DNA of 64,000 bases from Haloarcula mannanilytica (GCF_005406125.1 NZ_BIXZ01000001.1:744001-808000), one strand, 5' to 3'. Positions 44,132-53,266 are shown, numbered from the stretch's first letter. Program-made: numbers and translations. The notes: generated from the sequence alone by a model not told the origin.

Positions 44132-44596
44132 TTACTCGTACAGCCAGGACGAGTCGATCTTGTCCCAGTCGACGAGTTCGTCCTCGTCGAAGAACAGCGC
44201 GATTTCGCGCTCGTTTGCGCCCTCGTCCTCGTGGTCGGAGCCGTGGATGACGTTCCGACCGAGGTCGAGACCGTAGTCGCCGCGGATGGTTCCGGGGGCG
44301 GACTCAGCCGGGTCGGTCTCGCCCATCATGTTGCGGACCTGCCGGGTCGCGTCCTGGCCCTCCCAGACCATCGCAAACACGGGACCGGACGTGATGAAGT
44401 CGACCAGCCCGTCGAAGAACGGCTTGTCCGCGTGCTCGCCGTAGTGTTCTTCGGCGAGGTCCTGGTCGATCTGCATGAACTTGCCGCCGACCATCTTCAG
44501 GCCGCGGTCCTCGAAGCGGGAGACGATGTCCCCGATGAGGCCGCGCTGGACGCCGTCGGGCTTGACCATCACGAACGTGCGCTCGTGTTCGGACAT
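44132..44596 (-). CDS. ndk: Nucleoside diphosphate kinase
   Basis: 154 residues. [18 protein letters not shown] at the start and [12 protein letters not shown] with the phosphate-carrying His are the family signature. It balances NTP pools. It is the last gene of the L7Ae-S28e-L24e-Ndk operon; its ATG overlaps the L24e stop by one base. Confidence 0.97.
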   Translation of the reverse strand: MSEHERTFVMVKPDGVQRGLIGDIVSRFEDRGLKMVGGKFMQIDQDLAEEHYGEHADKPFFDGLVDFITSGPVFAMVWEGQDATRQVRNMMGETDPAESAPGTIRGDYGLDLGRNVIHGSDHEDEGANEREIALFFDEDELVDWDKIDSSWLYE

Positions 44597-44943
44597 CAGG
44601 CCTCAGCCTCCTCGGCTTCTTCGTCCTCGACATCTTCGTCAGCCTCGTCAGCCTCGTCAGCGTCTGCTTCCTCGGCGTCTGCTTCCTCGGCGTCTGCTTC
44701 CGCTTCAGCCTCGTCAACGTCGGCATCTGCTGCCACGTCTTCGACCTCATCCTCGACCTCGCCGGCCTCGCCGCGGGCGGTGTCGGTCCATTCGAGGTTG
44801 CGGGCCTCGCGGCCCAGGTCGGCGTTGTTCTCGCACTTCGAGGAACAGAAGTGCGTGGTCGCACCGTCCTTGTGGACGAACATCGTGCCCGTGCCGGGTT
44901 CGATGTCCGTGCCGCAGTAGTCACATTCGCGTGTCCGGGGCAT
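44596..44943 (-). CDS. rpl24e: Ribosomal protein L24e with long acidic tail
   Basis: 115 residues; the ribosomal part is about 55. The zinc Cys pairs are CDYC (7-10) and CSSKC (33-37). The remaining about 55 residues are almost only Asp, Glu, Ala and Val, built partly from 15-bp DNA repeats (44661-44700). Such a tail is much longer than in non-halophile L24e. Confidence 0.93.
   Translation of the reverse strand: MPRTRECDYCGTDIEPGTGTMFVHKDGATTHFCSSKCENNADLGREARNLEWTDTARGEAGEVEDEVEDVAADADVDEAEAEADAEEADAEEADADEADEADEDVEDEEAEEAEA
44661..44700. repeat. 15-bp tandem repeat in the L24e tail
   Basis: The unit CGTCTGCTTCCTCGG occurs at 44661-44675 and 44676-44690, with a partial third copy at 44691-44700. 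It encodes ADAEE/EADAE-type units on the minus strand. Confidence 0.85.
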
Positions 44944-44945
44944 GG

Positions 44946-45173
44946 TTACTGCCCTCCGATGGTGTCGGCCTCGCGAGCCGTCTCGCGGAGCTGGAGCACG
45001 TCACCTTCGCGGACCGGGCCGAGAACGTTGCGCGTGATGATGCGCCCCTGGTTCTCGCCTTCGCGGATGCGGCACTTGACCTGCATGGCCTCGCCGTGCA
45101 TCCCCGTCCGGCCCACGACTTCGATAACCTCGGCGGGCGTGGAACCGCTGCTTTCGGATTCCTCAGCGCTCAT
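44946..45173 (-). CDS. rps28e: Ribosomal protein S28e
   Basis: 75 residues. [24 protein letters not shown] and [25 protein letters not shown] are the family core. It starts with an acidic Ser/Glu stretch. Two bases separate its stop from the L24e gene. Confidence 0.96.
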   Translation of the reverse strand: MSAEESESSGSTPAEVIEVVGRTGMHGEAMQVKCRIREGENQGRIITRNVLGPVREGDVLQLRETAREADTIGGQ

Positions 45174-45184
45174 CCGAGGTCACC

Positions 45185-45547
45185 TCACCGAAGCTCCTCG
45201 ACCTTGTCGGCGATGTCCTCGACATCGGCCTCAGCCTCACCAGCGTCGGTGACAGCTGCGGCGGCCGAGCCGACTTCGAGCCCGGCGGCGTGTCCGAGGT
45301 CGTCCTGCTGCTCGACGAAGATGAAGGGGACGCCCTTCTCGTCGGCGAGTTCCGGAATGTGCATGACGATTTCCTCGGGCTGAACGTCTTCGGCGACGAA
45401 GACGAGCTCAGCGGAGCCACGCTCGATGGCCTTAGTCGTCTCGTTTGTACCCTTCTTTACCGCGCCTGTGTCCCGGGCGACCTCGAGCGCCTCGAGGGCG
45501 TCGTCTTCGAGGTCCGCGGGAACGTCGAAATCTACGTATACTGGCAT
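45185..45547 (-). CDS. rpl7ae: Ribosomal protein L7Ae
   Basis: 120 residues from the ATG at 45547 ([12 protein letters not shown]); the Shine-Dalgarno-like GGAGGUG lies at 45563-45557. The core [26 protein letters not shown] is the kink-turn-binding face. It is part of the ribosome, box C/D and H/ACA RNPs and RNase P. It is the first gene of the operon, and its own leader carries a C/D-like element (see the regulatory entry at 45565-45665), so self-repression is plausible. Confidence 0.96.
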   Translation of the reverse strand: MPVYVDFDVPADLEDDALEALEVARDTGAVKKGTNETTKAIERGSAELVFVAEDVQPEEIVMHIPELADEKGVPFIFVEQQDDLGHAAGLEVGSAAAAVTDAGEAEADVEDIADKVEELR

Positions 45548-45564
45548 TTGTATGTTCACCTCCT

Positions 45565-45665
45565 GCGCGCGAGCTCAGGCTCCCCCGCCGTGTCCGGGCC
45601 GCGAGGCCCGTCACACCGTGGTGGTGTGTATCCTGAAAAGGCTGGGAGCATCATCAACTCGGCGC
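45565..45665 (-). promoter_or_regulatory. Candidate kink-turn (C/D-like) leader element of the L7Ae operon
   Basis: On the mRNA strand, GAGU-UGAUGAU-GCUCCC (45660 down to 45644) faces GGGAGC-CUGA-GCUC (45584 down to 45571). GCUCCC pairs with GGGAGC, GAGU with GCUC, and the outer stem can extend (GCGcC with GCGC, one bulged C). The strands UGAUGAU and CUGA, seven against four, look like box C and box D. The last stem strand ends about two bases before the GGAGGUG ribosome-binding site. A single C next to CUGA is not matched in the strict C/D register. The inner loop holds two more hairpins (45595-45610 and 45612-45628). Confidence 0.5.
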
Positions 45666-45691
45666 AGGCTGTACCCCATTCTGTGCCACCG

Positions 45692-45700
45692 GCCCTAAAA
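45692..45700 (-). promoter_or_regulatory. Candidate promoter of the ribosomal operon
   Basis: CTTTTAGGG on the minus strand would start a transcript near 45671, just before the kink-turn-like element, giving a leader of about 120 nt. Confidence 0.35.
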
Positions 45701-45759
45701 GCGCTTTCGAAGCCGAAATCGCGTGCCAGGCCGGCACACGGGTGTTGTCGGGTGGTCTG

Positions 45760-46773
45760 CTATTCCATGGCCGCCGATGCATCGGCCAGCGCAGCCCTCG
45801 CATCCGAAACGAGTCGGGTCACCACCTCGCCGGCGGGTCGTACGTCCTGTGTGAGGCCGGCACTCTGACCAGCATAGTGGGGCAGGGCTTCGACATCGCC
45901 GGACATGCCCGCAAGCGGGGGCATATCAGCAAGCCGACTGATTGGCTCGCCATCGGGCATCCGAGCGACCCGTTCGGGGTCGTTGTCGTCGTCGACCGCA
46001 TCCGAAGCCGCCCCGCGCTGCTGCCTGACCTCGTCGGTTTCAAGCACCCGGTGTGGCTGGTCCGGCCAGCCCCGGTCGAACAGGTCAGTAAGCCGTGTCG
46101 CGGTCTCGGACGCGTCAACGATGCGCTCCCGGTATGATGCGTGAGCGCCCGATTCCTCGGTCGCTACGAACCGGGTCCCGAACCAGCCCCCGTCGGCTCC
46201 AAGCGTCAGCGCCGCCGCGAGGCCGCGACCGTCGCCGAGACCGCCGGCTGCGACGACCGGCACGGGAACCGCGTCGGCTACTCGCGGGAGCAACGCCATC
46301 GTCGTCACGTCGCTCTGGACGTGGCCGCCGGCTTCGCGGCCCTGTGCGACGATAATATCGGCTCCGGCGTCGACGGCCGCCTGTGCTTCGGCAGCGCTGC
46401 CCACGGTCACCATCGCCGTGCCGCCGGCCTCGTGAACCCGGTCGATGTACGGCGCTGCATCACCGAAGGAAAACGAGACGACCGACGCGCCAGCGTCCAA
46501 GCAGGCGTTGAGACATTCCGACGGGGATAGGACACCTGTCGACTCGTCGAGGACGACGTTGACGCCGACGACGCCGTCGGTCGCGTTAGTGGCTGCCGTG
46601 TACGCCTCCCGAATCGCGTTGGCGTCGCGCCACGACATCGCCAGCATACCCAGGCCGCCCGCTTCCGCGACAGCCGCGGCCAAGTCTGGGGTTGAGACGC
46701 TGCCGACTGGTGCCTGGACGACTGGATGCTCGATACCGACCTGGCCACAGAGTGGAGTTTGGAGGGAATCCAT
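45760..46773 (-). CDS. Nitronate monooxygenase-like FMN enzyme
   Basis: 337 residues from the ATG at 46773 (MDSLQTPLCGQVGIEHP). The TATA-like box CTTTTTATTGG at 46793-46803 is 25 nt upstream, so a leaderless mRNA is likely. The early HPVVQAPVGSVSTPDL, IIVAQGREAGGH and VVAAGGLGDGRGLAAALTLGADG are FMN/phosphate-binding parts of the family. It oxidises nitronates in bacterial relatives; other enoyl-type reactions occur. It is divergent from tmcA with an 88-bp gap. Confidence 0.88.
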   Translation of the reverse strand: MDSLQTPLCGQVGIEHPVVQAPVGSVSTPDLAAAVAEAGGLGMLAMSWRDANAIREAYTAATNATDGVVGVNVVLDESTGVLSPSECLNACLDAGASVVSFSFGDAAPYIDRVHEAGGTAMVTVGSAAEAQAAVDAGADIIVAQGREAGGHVQSDVTTMALLPRVADAVPVPVVAAGGLGDGRGLAAALTLGADGGWFGTRFVATEESGAHASYRERIVDASETATRLTDLFDRGWPDQPHRVLETDEVRQQRGAASDAVDDDNDPERVARMPDGEPISRLADMPPLAGMSGDVEALPHYAGQSAGLTQDVRPAGEVVTRLVSDARAALADASAAME

Positions 46774-46861
46774 GCCGGCCACTGCGGTCGGTCCAATAAA
46801 AAGCGTACCTGGGTAGCACCGTGACCGTCAGGTCCATACTGGCTCGTCCGCCACCACCGGT

Positions 46862-49099
46862 ATGGACATCGCGCGGTCGCTCCGAGCGGAAGCCCGCCGC
46901 GCAGACGAGCGGCGACTACTCGTGCTGGCGGGCGACCCCGACCGAACGCGGGAGCGGGCAGCGGCAGCGCTGGACGCGGCAGCCATCCCCAGCGCGGAGA
47001 CGACCGTCGTCGGCCCGGAGCCGTTCCTCGACTGTGAACACCACGAACAGTCCCGCGCCGAGGAATTGCTGGGGCGGACCCGGACGGCCGTTGTGTTGGA
47101 CGCCCACGAGGAACTGCGGCCGGACGCGGTCGGGCGGACCGTCGGTGCGGTTGACGGCGGCGGTCTCTACGTGCTCCTCGCACCGCCGCTGAACGAGTGG
47201 CCCGAGGAACGCGACGGCTTCAGCGAATCGCTTGCGGTCCCGCCGTTCGATGTCGCGGACGTGACCGGTCATTTCCGCCGGCGGTTCGTGGAGACGCTGC
47301 GAGCGCACCGGGGCATCGCCATCGTCAACGTTGATACGGACACCGTCGAGCAGGACGGGCTGACGAATCCGCCACCGAGCCGCCCAGTTCCCGTCCCGAT
47401 CCCGCCGGCCGACGCGCAGTTTCGCCCCGAGACCTACGCCCAGTGTCTCACCGACGACCAGCGGGATGCAGTCCAGGCGTTCGAGACGCTGCAGGCCGGC
47501 GGCGAAGCGGTCGTCGTCGAAGCCGACCGGGGCCGGGGGAAATCCAGCGCCGCCGGGCTGGCCGCCGGCAATCTCGCCACGGAAGGCAGGGACGTGCTGG
47601 TGACAGCGCCGCAGTACCGGAGCGCCGGCGAGGTGTTCACGCGGGCAGCGGACTTATTGGAGACGCTCGGCGTCGATTTCACACGCGACCGGGCGTCGGA
47701 ACCCCAGCGACTCGACCTTGCGGGCGCGGGCTGTGTGCGGTACGCGCCGCCGGAGGAGGCCGCGACGCTTCTGGACGACCCCGACGTGGTCATCGTCGAC
47801 GAGGCCGCGGCCCTGCCAGTCCGACGGCTGGAGCAGTTCCTTGACGCACCGGCGGTCGCCTTCACCACAACTGTTCACGGGTACGAGGGGGCGGGCCGGG
47901 GCTTCTCCGTGCGGTTCCGGGACCGCCTGGCCGAAAGCGGCCACGCCGTCACCGACATGTCGATGACAACGCCGATCCGGTACAGCGACGCCGACCCCGT
48001 GGAGGTGTGGGCGTTCCGGGCGCTGTTGCTGGACGCCCGCCCGCCGGTCGACCAGCTTATCTCGGATGCGACGCCGGACACCATCGCGTATCAGCAGCTA
48101 TCGGCCGCGGACCTGCGTGCCGACGAACACCTGCTTCGGGAGGTCTTCGGCCTGCTCGTGCTGGCGCATTACCGGACGGAGCCCTCGGACCTCGCTCGAC
48201 TGCTTGATGCGCCGAACCTCACCGTCCGGGCGCTGACCCACGAGGGTCACGTCGTCGCGGTCGCGCTGTTGGCGCAGGAGGGTGGCCTCTCAGCGGAAAC
48301 ACGGGCCACGATGTACGAGGGCGGGCGTGTCCGGGGGAACATGCTTCCGGACGTGCTGTCGACACAGCTCCGGGACGAAGCCGCCGGGGTTCCGGTCGGC
48401 CAGCGGGTCCTCCGCATCGCGACCCATGCCGCGGTCCGGTCCCGCGGACTCGGCTCCAAACTCCTCTCGGAAATCAAAGCGGAGTTCGCCGAGCGAGTGG
48501 ACTGGCTGGGCGTCGGCTACGGCGCGACGCCGGACCTCGTCCGCTTCTGGACGCGAAACGGCTACAGTACTGTCCACCTCGCCACCTCGCGGAACGCGAC
48601 CAGCGGCGAGTACTCCGTCGTGATGCTCGACCCGTGTTCAGACGACGGGGCGGCGCTTGCGACGCGCCACGGTGGGTGGTTCCGGGACCGCATCGCTGCG
48701 GTGCTGTCAGACCCGCTCGACGACTGTGACCCCGACGTGGTTCGGACAGTGCTTCGCGCGACCGACTGGGAGCCGACGCTCTCGCTCTCTGCGTGGGAGT
48801 GGCGACTGATTGCCGGCGTCCCCGGCGGCGCGTCGATTCTCGACACGAATCCCGCTCCGTTCCGCGACCTCGCCCGCCGACACCTCTCGGACCCGGCCGA
48901 CCCAACTGCCCTCTCAGCGCGGGAGGAACGCCTGCTCGTCCGCAAGGTCCTGCAGGGCCGTCCCTGGTCGGCTGTCACCGAGGAACTGGCGTTCGTCTCC
49001 GAGCGGGAGTGTATGCGCACGCTCGGGGGAATAGTCGAAAGATTGACGCGTCTGTACGGCGACCGTTGGGTACAGGAGGAACTCGACAGACACCAATGA
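46862..49099 (+). CDS. tmcA: tRNA(Met) cytidine acetyltransferase
   Basis: 745 residues. The RNA helicase-like part has Walker A ADRGRGKSSAAG near 219-230 and VIVDEAAALPV. The GNAT part holds VLRIATHAAVRSRGLGSKLLSEI. TmcA acetylates cytidine (ac4C) on tRNA and, in archaea, wider RNAs, using ATP and acetyl-CoA. The stop overlaps the ATG of the next gene. Confidence 0.95.
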   Translation: MDIARSLRAEARRADERRLLVLAGDPDRTRERAAAALDAAAIPSAETTVVGPEPFLDCEHHEQSRAEELLGRTRTAVVLDAHEELRPDAVGRTVGAVDGGGLYVLLAPPLNEWPEERDGFSESLAVPPFDVADVTGHFRRRFVETLRAHRGIAIVNVDTDTVEQDGLTNPPPSRPVPVPIPPADAQFRPETYAQCLTDDQRDAVQAFETLQAGGEAVVVEADRGRGKSSAAGLAAGNLATEGRDVLVTAPQYRSAGEVFTRAADLLETLGVDFTRDRASEPQRLDLAGAGCVRYAPPEEAATLLDDPDVVIVDEAAALPVRRLEQFLDAPAVAFTTTVHGYEGAGRGFSVRFRDRLAESGHAVTDMSMTTPIRYSDADPVEVWAFRALLLDARPPVDQLISDATPDTIAYQQLSAADLRADEHLLREVFGLLVLAHYRTEPSDLARLLDAPNLTVRALTHEGHVVAVALLAQEGGLSAETRATMYEGGRVRGNMLPDVLSTQLRDEAAGVPVGQRVLRIATHAAVRSRGLGSKLLSEIKAEFAERVDWLGVGYGATPDLVRFWTRNGYSTVHLATSRNATSGEYSVVMLDPCSDDGAALATRHGGWFRDRIAAVLSDPLDDCDPDVVRTVLRATDWEPTLSLSAWEWRLIAGVPGGASILDTNPAPFRDLARRHLSDPADPTALSAREERLLVRKVLQGRPWSAVTEELAFVSERECMRTLGGIVERLTRLYGDRWVQEELDRHQ

Positions 49100-49593
49100 G
49101 CCTGCTCGGCTTCGAAACGCTGCTGTTCGTGCTTGCGTTCGCGCTACTGGTCGGCGGCGTCATCGGCAGCATCACGCCCCAGGTCCCCGGCGCGCTCGTC
49201 TCGCTCGCCGGCGTCTATCTCTACTGGGTCGCCAGCGGCATGACCGAGCCCGGAACGGTCCTGCTGGCGCTGCTGACGCTGGTCGGCCTGCTGACGTGGG
49301 CCGTCGACATCGCGGGCGGGGCCGTCGCAGCGCGCGTCGGCGGGGCGTCGAACTGGACGGCAGTGCTCGCCGGCGTCGTGGCGCTCGTCCTCTTTTTCGT
49401 CACCGGCCCGCTCGGCATCCTGCTTGGTGTCGCCGGCACGGTGTTCGTCGTCGAGTTCTACCGGCAGGACGACATCCGTGGGAGCGCAAAGGCCGCGCTC
49501 GTCACAACAATCGGTATGCTGGCCTCTGGTGTCGTCCAGGCCCTGCTGACGGCGTCGATACTGGTCACGATGGTTGCCGTCGCGGTGCTATGA
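49096..49593 (+). CDS. DUF456-family membrane protein
   Basis: 165 residues, starting in the stop of tmcA (ATGA at 49096). About five hydrophobic stretches include LLFVLAFALLVGGVIGSI and VLLALLTLVGLLTWAVDI. GALVSLAGVYLYW and DIAGGAVAARVGGASNWTA are known DUF456 features. The function is unknown. Translational coupling with tmcA is visible. Confidence 0.85.
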   Translation: MSLLGFETLLFVLAFALLVGGVIGSITPQVPGALVSLAGVYLYWVASGMTEPGTVLLALLTLVGLLTWAVDIAGGAVAARVGGASNWTAVLAGVVALVLFFVTGPLGILLGVAGTVFVVEFYRQDDIRGSAKAALVTTIGMLASGVVQALLTASILVTMVAVAVL

Positions 49594-49754
49594 CCCGCTG
49601 TGCCGAGGACGGCTGTGAGAACGAGGCCGCCGTCGAACTCCACATTCCCTGGGACGCTAACCGCGAAGTCTGCCCGGGCCACGCCCGCGTCTGGGCGCAG
49701 AAAGACGGCGTCGTCCCCGCACCGATGGACGGCCACGAGGACAAGTGGCCGTAG
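49590..49754 (+). CDS. 54-residue small protein with a Cys/His metal site
   Basis: Its ATG overlaps the DUF456 stop. C4-x4-C9 and C28-PG-H31 (CPGHARVW) look like a small zinc-binding fold, as in many haloarchaeal small proteins. The three genes tmcA, DUF456 and this one form a coupled unit. Function unknown. Confidence 0.75.
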   Translation: MTRCAEDGCENEAAVELHIPWDANREVCPGHARVWAQKDGVVPAPMDGHEDKWP

Positions 49755-49830
49755 CTGTGGCGTGTCACTGCATCAGATTGGTGCCCACGACGGAACCGAC
49801 GGGAGAGACTAGGGGACTTGTTATGAAGAA

Positions 49831-49840
49831 AATATAATAA
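49831..49840 (+). promoter_or_regulatory. TATA-like box of the acyl-CoA ligase gene
   Basis: AATATAATAA is centred about 28 nt before the ATG at 49863, so a leaderless mRNA is likely. Confidence 0.45.
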
Positions 49841-49862
49841 TAATTGGACGTGAACGTGGCAA

Positions 49863-51479
49863 ATGGGTCATGTTACCATGAAACGTGAGATGCTCACCAC
49901 CGACTTCATCGACCGTGCAGCCGACATCTACGACGATGTGACTGGCGTCGTTGCCCACGACGGCACCGATTACACGTACGCAGAAGTGAACGAGCGGGTC
50001 AATCAACTGGCACACGCGCTCTCCGAACGGGGAGTCACAGACGGCAGTCGCGTAGCAATCCTCGCGCCGAACACACACTACTTCATCGAGACACTGTACG
50101 CGGCGAACAAGCTAGGCGCGGTGTTCGTCCCACTGAACTACCGGCTCGACCCCGCGAAAATCGAGTATATACTGAACGACTGTGCGGCCTCGACAGTAAT
50201 CGCCGACTACGACTTCGCCGAGAAAGTCCAGCCGGTACGCGACGACGTTCCCGTGGAGACGTTCATCGGCTACGAGGCCGACCGCATCGACGGCGAGTGG
50301 GAGGACTACAGCGGGCTGCTGGACGGCCACCCGACAGCCGAGCCCGACCGGCCTGACATCTCGGAGGACGACGACGCCAGCATCAACTACACTTCCGGAA
50401 CGACAGGGGACCCGAAAGGCGTCGTCAGGACCCACCGAACCGAGAGCTGGCACGCGCTCGTGCTCAATCAGCATATGGAGGTCCGGGACGACGACACGTA
50501 CCTCTGGACGCTGCCGATGTTCCACTGCAACGGCTGGGGCCACACCTACGCCATCACCGGTACCGGCGGAACCCACGTCTGTCAGCGGACCTTCGACGCC
50601 GCGGACACCTTCCGCCGGGTCCGCGAGTACGACGTGTCGTTCATGTGTGGCGCGCCGACCGTGCTGAACAAGCTCATCCAGCACTACCGGGCCAACGACG
50701 GCGAAATCGAGACGCAGGGGGACCGCGACGTACGAATCGCCACGGCCGGCAGCGCTCCGGCGACGGCGACCATCGAGCGCGTCGAGGACGAGTTCGGCTG
50801 GCGCATCATCCACATCTACGGCCTGACCGAGACGGCCCCGATAATCACGACCAGCAACTCCCCGCGGCGCATTGCCGAGCGAGGGCGGGAAATCAAGGTC
50901 AAGCAGGGCTCGGAGGCGCTGTGTACCGACATCAGAATCGTCGACGAGGACGGTACCGACGTACCACGCGACGGGACGACTATCGGCGAGGTCGTGGTGC
51001 AGGGTAACCAGGTGATGGACCGCTATCTCAACAAGCCCGAGATCACCGAGGAGGCCTTCTCGGACCGCGTCGAGGGCTACTTCCACACCGGCGATCTCGC
51101 GACGTGGGACGAGGACGGGATGATACAGATCATGGACCGCCGGAAGGACATTATCATCTCCGGCGGCGAGAACATCTCCTCGATAGAACTCGAAGACGAA
51201 CTGTACGACCACCCCGATGTTCTGAAGGCTGCAGTCATTCCGGCTCCGAGCGAAGACTGGGGCGAAACGCCGATGGCGCTGGTCGTCCCGACGGCCGACA
51301 GCGACCCGACCGAGCGGGAGATACTCGATTTCCTCAGGGACCGCGTCGCGAGCTACAAGGTCCCCGCCGGCGTCGACTTCCGGGACTCGCTGCCTGAGAC
51401 GGCGACCGGCAAGATCCAGAAGTATGAACTCCGCGAGGAGTACTGGAACGAGCAAGAGCGGATGATCGGCCAAGAATGA
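49863..51479 (+). CDS. AMP-forming acyl-CoA ligase (medium/long-chain type)
   Basis: 538 residues from the ATG at 49863 (49878 is the alternative). The P-loop-like YTSGTTGDPKG, YGLTETAP and FHTGDLATWDEDG are adenylation motifs. The C-terminal catalytic Lys is in PETATGKIQK, which is a PX4GK motif, the site that Pat-type acetyltransferases modify in acyl-CoA synthetases. It activates a fatty or aryl acid to acyl-CoA. An F420-type oxidoreductase, a winged-helix/GNAT protein and the ETF genes follow, so a beta-oxidation-like setting is inferred. Confidence 0.92.
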   Translation: MGHVTMKREMLTTDFIDRAADIYDDVTGVVAHDGTDYTYAEVNERVNQLAHALSERGVTDGSRVAILAPNTHYFIETLYAANKLGAVFVPLNYRLDPAKIEYILNDCAASTVIADYDFAEKVQPVRDDVPVETFIGYEADRIDGEWEDYSGLLDGHPTAEPDRPDISEDDDASINYTSGTTGDPKGVVRTHRTESWHALVLNQHMEVRDDDTYLWTLPMFHCNGWGHTYAITGTGGTHVCQRTFDAADTFRRVREYDVSFMCGAPTVLNKLIQHYRANDGEIETQGDRDVRIATAGSAPATATIERVEDEFGWRIIHIYGLTETAPIITTSNSPRRIAERGREIKVKQGSEALCTDIRIVDEDGTDVPRDGTTIGEVVVQGNQVMDRYLNKPEITEEAFSDRVEGYFHTGDLATWDEDGMIQIMDRRKDIIISGGENISSIELEDELYDHPDVLKAAVIPAPSEDWGETPMALVVPTADSDPTEREILDFLRDRVASYKVPAGVDFRDSLPETATGKIQKYELREEYWNEQERMIGQE

Positions 51480-51558
51480 ACCCATCGGAGACGGAGAACC
51501 ACCCGCCGTCGCAAGACTAACACGATTCTTTATTAGGGTTCCGGCGGTCGATTGGACC

Positions 51559-52530
51559 ATGCATCTGGGAGTCGTCGTGCCACGCGTCGAAGACCACAGC
51601 ACAATCGACCTGGCCGTCGAGGCCGAGGCCCACGGCTACGACTCGGTTTGGCTGAACGAACTGTGGGGGGCCAGCTCGGTCGTCGAACTCACGGACATCG
51701 CGGCCCGCACCGACGATATCGAACTCGGGACGGCCATACTCAACGTCTTCTCGCGGTCGCCGGCCGTGCTGGCGATGACGGCGACGACCCTCGACAGGGT
51801 CTCGGACGGGCGGGCGGTGCTGGGGCTTGGAACGAGCACGGCCCGGTCGATAGAGAACATGCACAGTATGGAGTTCGAGCGGCCGGTCCGTCGCGCCCAC
51901 GAAACCATCGACATCGTCAAACAGCTCATGACGAACGACGAGCGGGTGAGCTACGACGGCGAGGTGGTGTCGGTAAACGGCGTCCCGCCGCTCGATCGTG
52001 ACGTGCCGGTGTATCACGCCGCCCTCGGCCCGGCAAATAGGCGAGTCGTCGCCAGACTCGGCGACGGCTGGCTCCCGCACATGATCCCGTTCTCCGAACT
52101 CGACTCGGCGTTCGAGTACATCGCCGAGACCGCACGCGATGCCGACCGCGACCCCGACGAGATCACCGTCGCGCCGTACGTGCCGGCGGTGGTCCACGAG
52201 GACGCCGAACAGGCGACAGAGGAACTCCGGCAGCATATCGCCTATTACGTCGGCAGCGGCGAGGGGTACCGCCGTGCGGTGGCGGAGACGTATCCGGACC
52301 GCGCCGAACGCATCGCTGACGCCTGGCAGGCGGGAGATCGCGGCGAGGCGACGGACCTCGTCACCGACGAGATGACGGCTGATCTCGGTATCGCCGGGAC
52401 GCCGGAACAGGCGCGGGAGAAACGGGATGCGGTCGCGGACAGGGCTGTCCTCGATAAGCTCCTGCTAACTGTGCCACAGCAGGTCGACGGAGAGTTGGCT
52501 CGGAAGACGATTCGAGAACTGGGGAAATAG
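51559..52530 (+). CDS. F420-dependent luciferase-like (LLM) oxidoreductase
   Basis: 323 residues. HLGVVVPRVEDHS at the start, AEAHGYDSVWLNELWG, RTDDIELGTAILNVFSRSPAVLAMTA and VLGLGTS are the LLM barrel pattern of the F420 group. TTTATTAG at 51529-51536 is 26 nt before the ATG, so the mRNA is probably leaderless. The substrate cannot be read; a role in reduction or oxidation next to acyl-CoA metabolism is inference. Confidence 0.88.
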   Translation: MHLGVVVPRVEDHSTIDLAVEAEAHGYDSVWLNELWGASSVVELTDIAARTDDIELGTAILNVFSRSPAVLAMTATTLDRVSDGRAVLGLGTSTARSIENMHSMEFERPVRRAHETIDIVKQLMTNDERVSYDGEVVSVNGVPPLDRDVPVYHAALGPANRRVVARLGDGWLPHMIPFSELDSAFEYIAETARDADRDPDEITVAPYVPAVVHEDAEQATEELRQHIAYYVGSGEGYRRAVAETYPDRAERIADAWQAGDRGEATDLVTDEMTADLGIAGTPEQAREKRDAVADRAVLDKLLLTVPQQVDGELARKTIRELGK

Positions 52531-52534
52531 GGCG

Positions 52535-53266
52535 CTACAGGTCGGTCGCCATCATCACCTCGTCGGCGTAGTCGTCGCCGAACTTGTAGTGGTCCTCGCG
52601 GACGGCTTCGATATCCCAGCCGTGGGTTTCGAGGAACTCGATGGCGTCCTCGTTCGTCGAGGGAATAGAGTTGTACAGCTTCTCGTAGCCGTTCGACGCC
52701 GCCCATTCGGTGCCCCGGGCGAGCAACTGGGAGCCGATGCCGTGGCCGCGGTACTGTTCGAGGACGCCCAGCGTCAGCTCCGCGGTGTGACGGAGCTTCT
52801 CGACTTCGGGATGTTTGAGGTGGACCCAGCCCACCACATCGTCGTTGATGCAGGCGACGAAGAAGATGCGTGACTCCAGTTCGTTGTGCCGAAGCAGTAC
52901 GCCCTCACTGTCCACTACGTCGGCGACGGTCTCCGCATCGACGTACTCGCCCCCGCCGATGGCGGCCCGAATAGCCCCGACGAGGCCGGTCAGGTCCTCC
53001 TGGCGGGCCTGTCGGATGGTGAACTCGATGTCGTCGGCCTCGAACACCTCCTCAACAGTGTCGTTGTAGGCAACGCGGAGTTCGCCATCGATTTCCTCCA
53101 GCATGCCGTCGCGTTTGAGTATCGCGACGTGATGGCCGAAGGGTCGCGGATCCATCTGTAGCGCCGACCGGGCGGCTCTGGGCTCGACAGACCCGTGCGA
53201 TTCGACGTGCTCGTAGATGTCCCGTCTGTCCTCGTGGTCGAACTGCAGCGGCTCTGTTAGCTCCAT
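52535..53266 (-). CDS. Winged-helix/GNAT fusion acetyltransferase
   Basis: 243 residues from the ATG at 53266 (MELTEPLQFDHED); a TATA-like GGATTAAG about 30 nt upstream fits this. The N-terminal winged-helix domain (about 5-65) carries IYEHVESHGSVEPRAARSALQMDPRPFGHHVAILKRDGML. The C-terminal GNAT (about 80-235) has ELTLGVLEQYRGHGIGSQLLARG and FLETHGW. A DNA-binding module joined to an acetyltransferase is an unusual layout. Its neighbour two genes away is an acyl-CoA ligase with a PX4GK site, a possible target. It runs convergently with the LLM gene (5 bp between stops). Confidence 0.82.
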   Translation of the reverse strand: MELTEPLQFDHEDRRDIYEHVESHGSVEPRAARSALQMDPRPFGHHVAILKRDGMLEEIDGELRVAYNDTVEEVFEADDIEFTIRQARQEDLTGLVGAIRAAIGGGEYVDAETVADVVDSEGVLLRHNELESRIFFVACINDDVVGWVHLKHPEVEKLRHTAELTLGVLEQYRGHGIGSQLLARGTEWAASNGYEKLYNSIPSTNEDAIEFLETHGWDIEAVREDHYKFGDDYADEVMMATDL

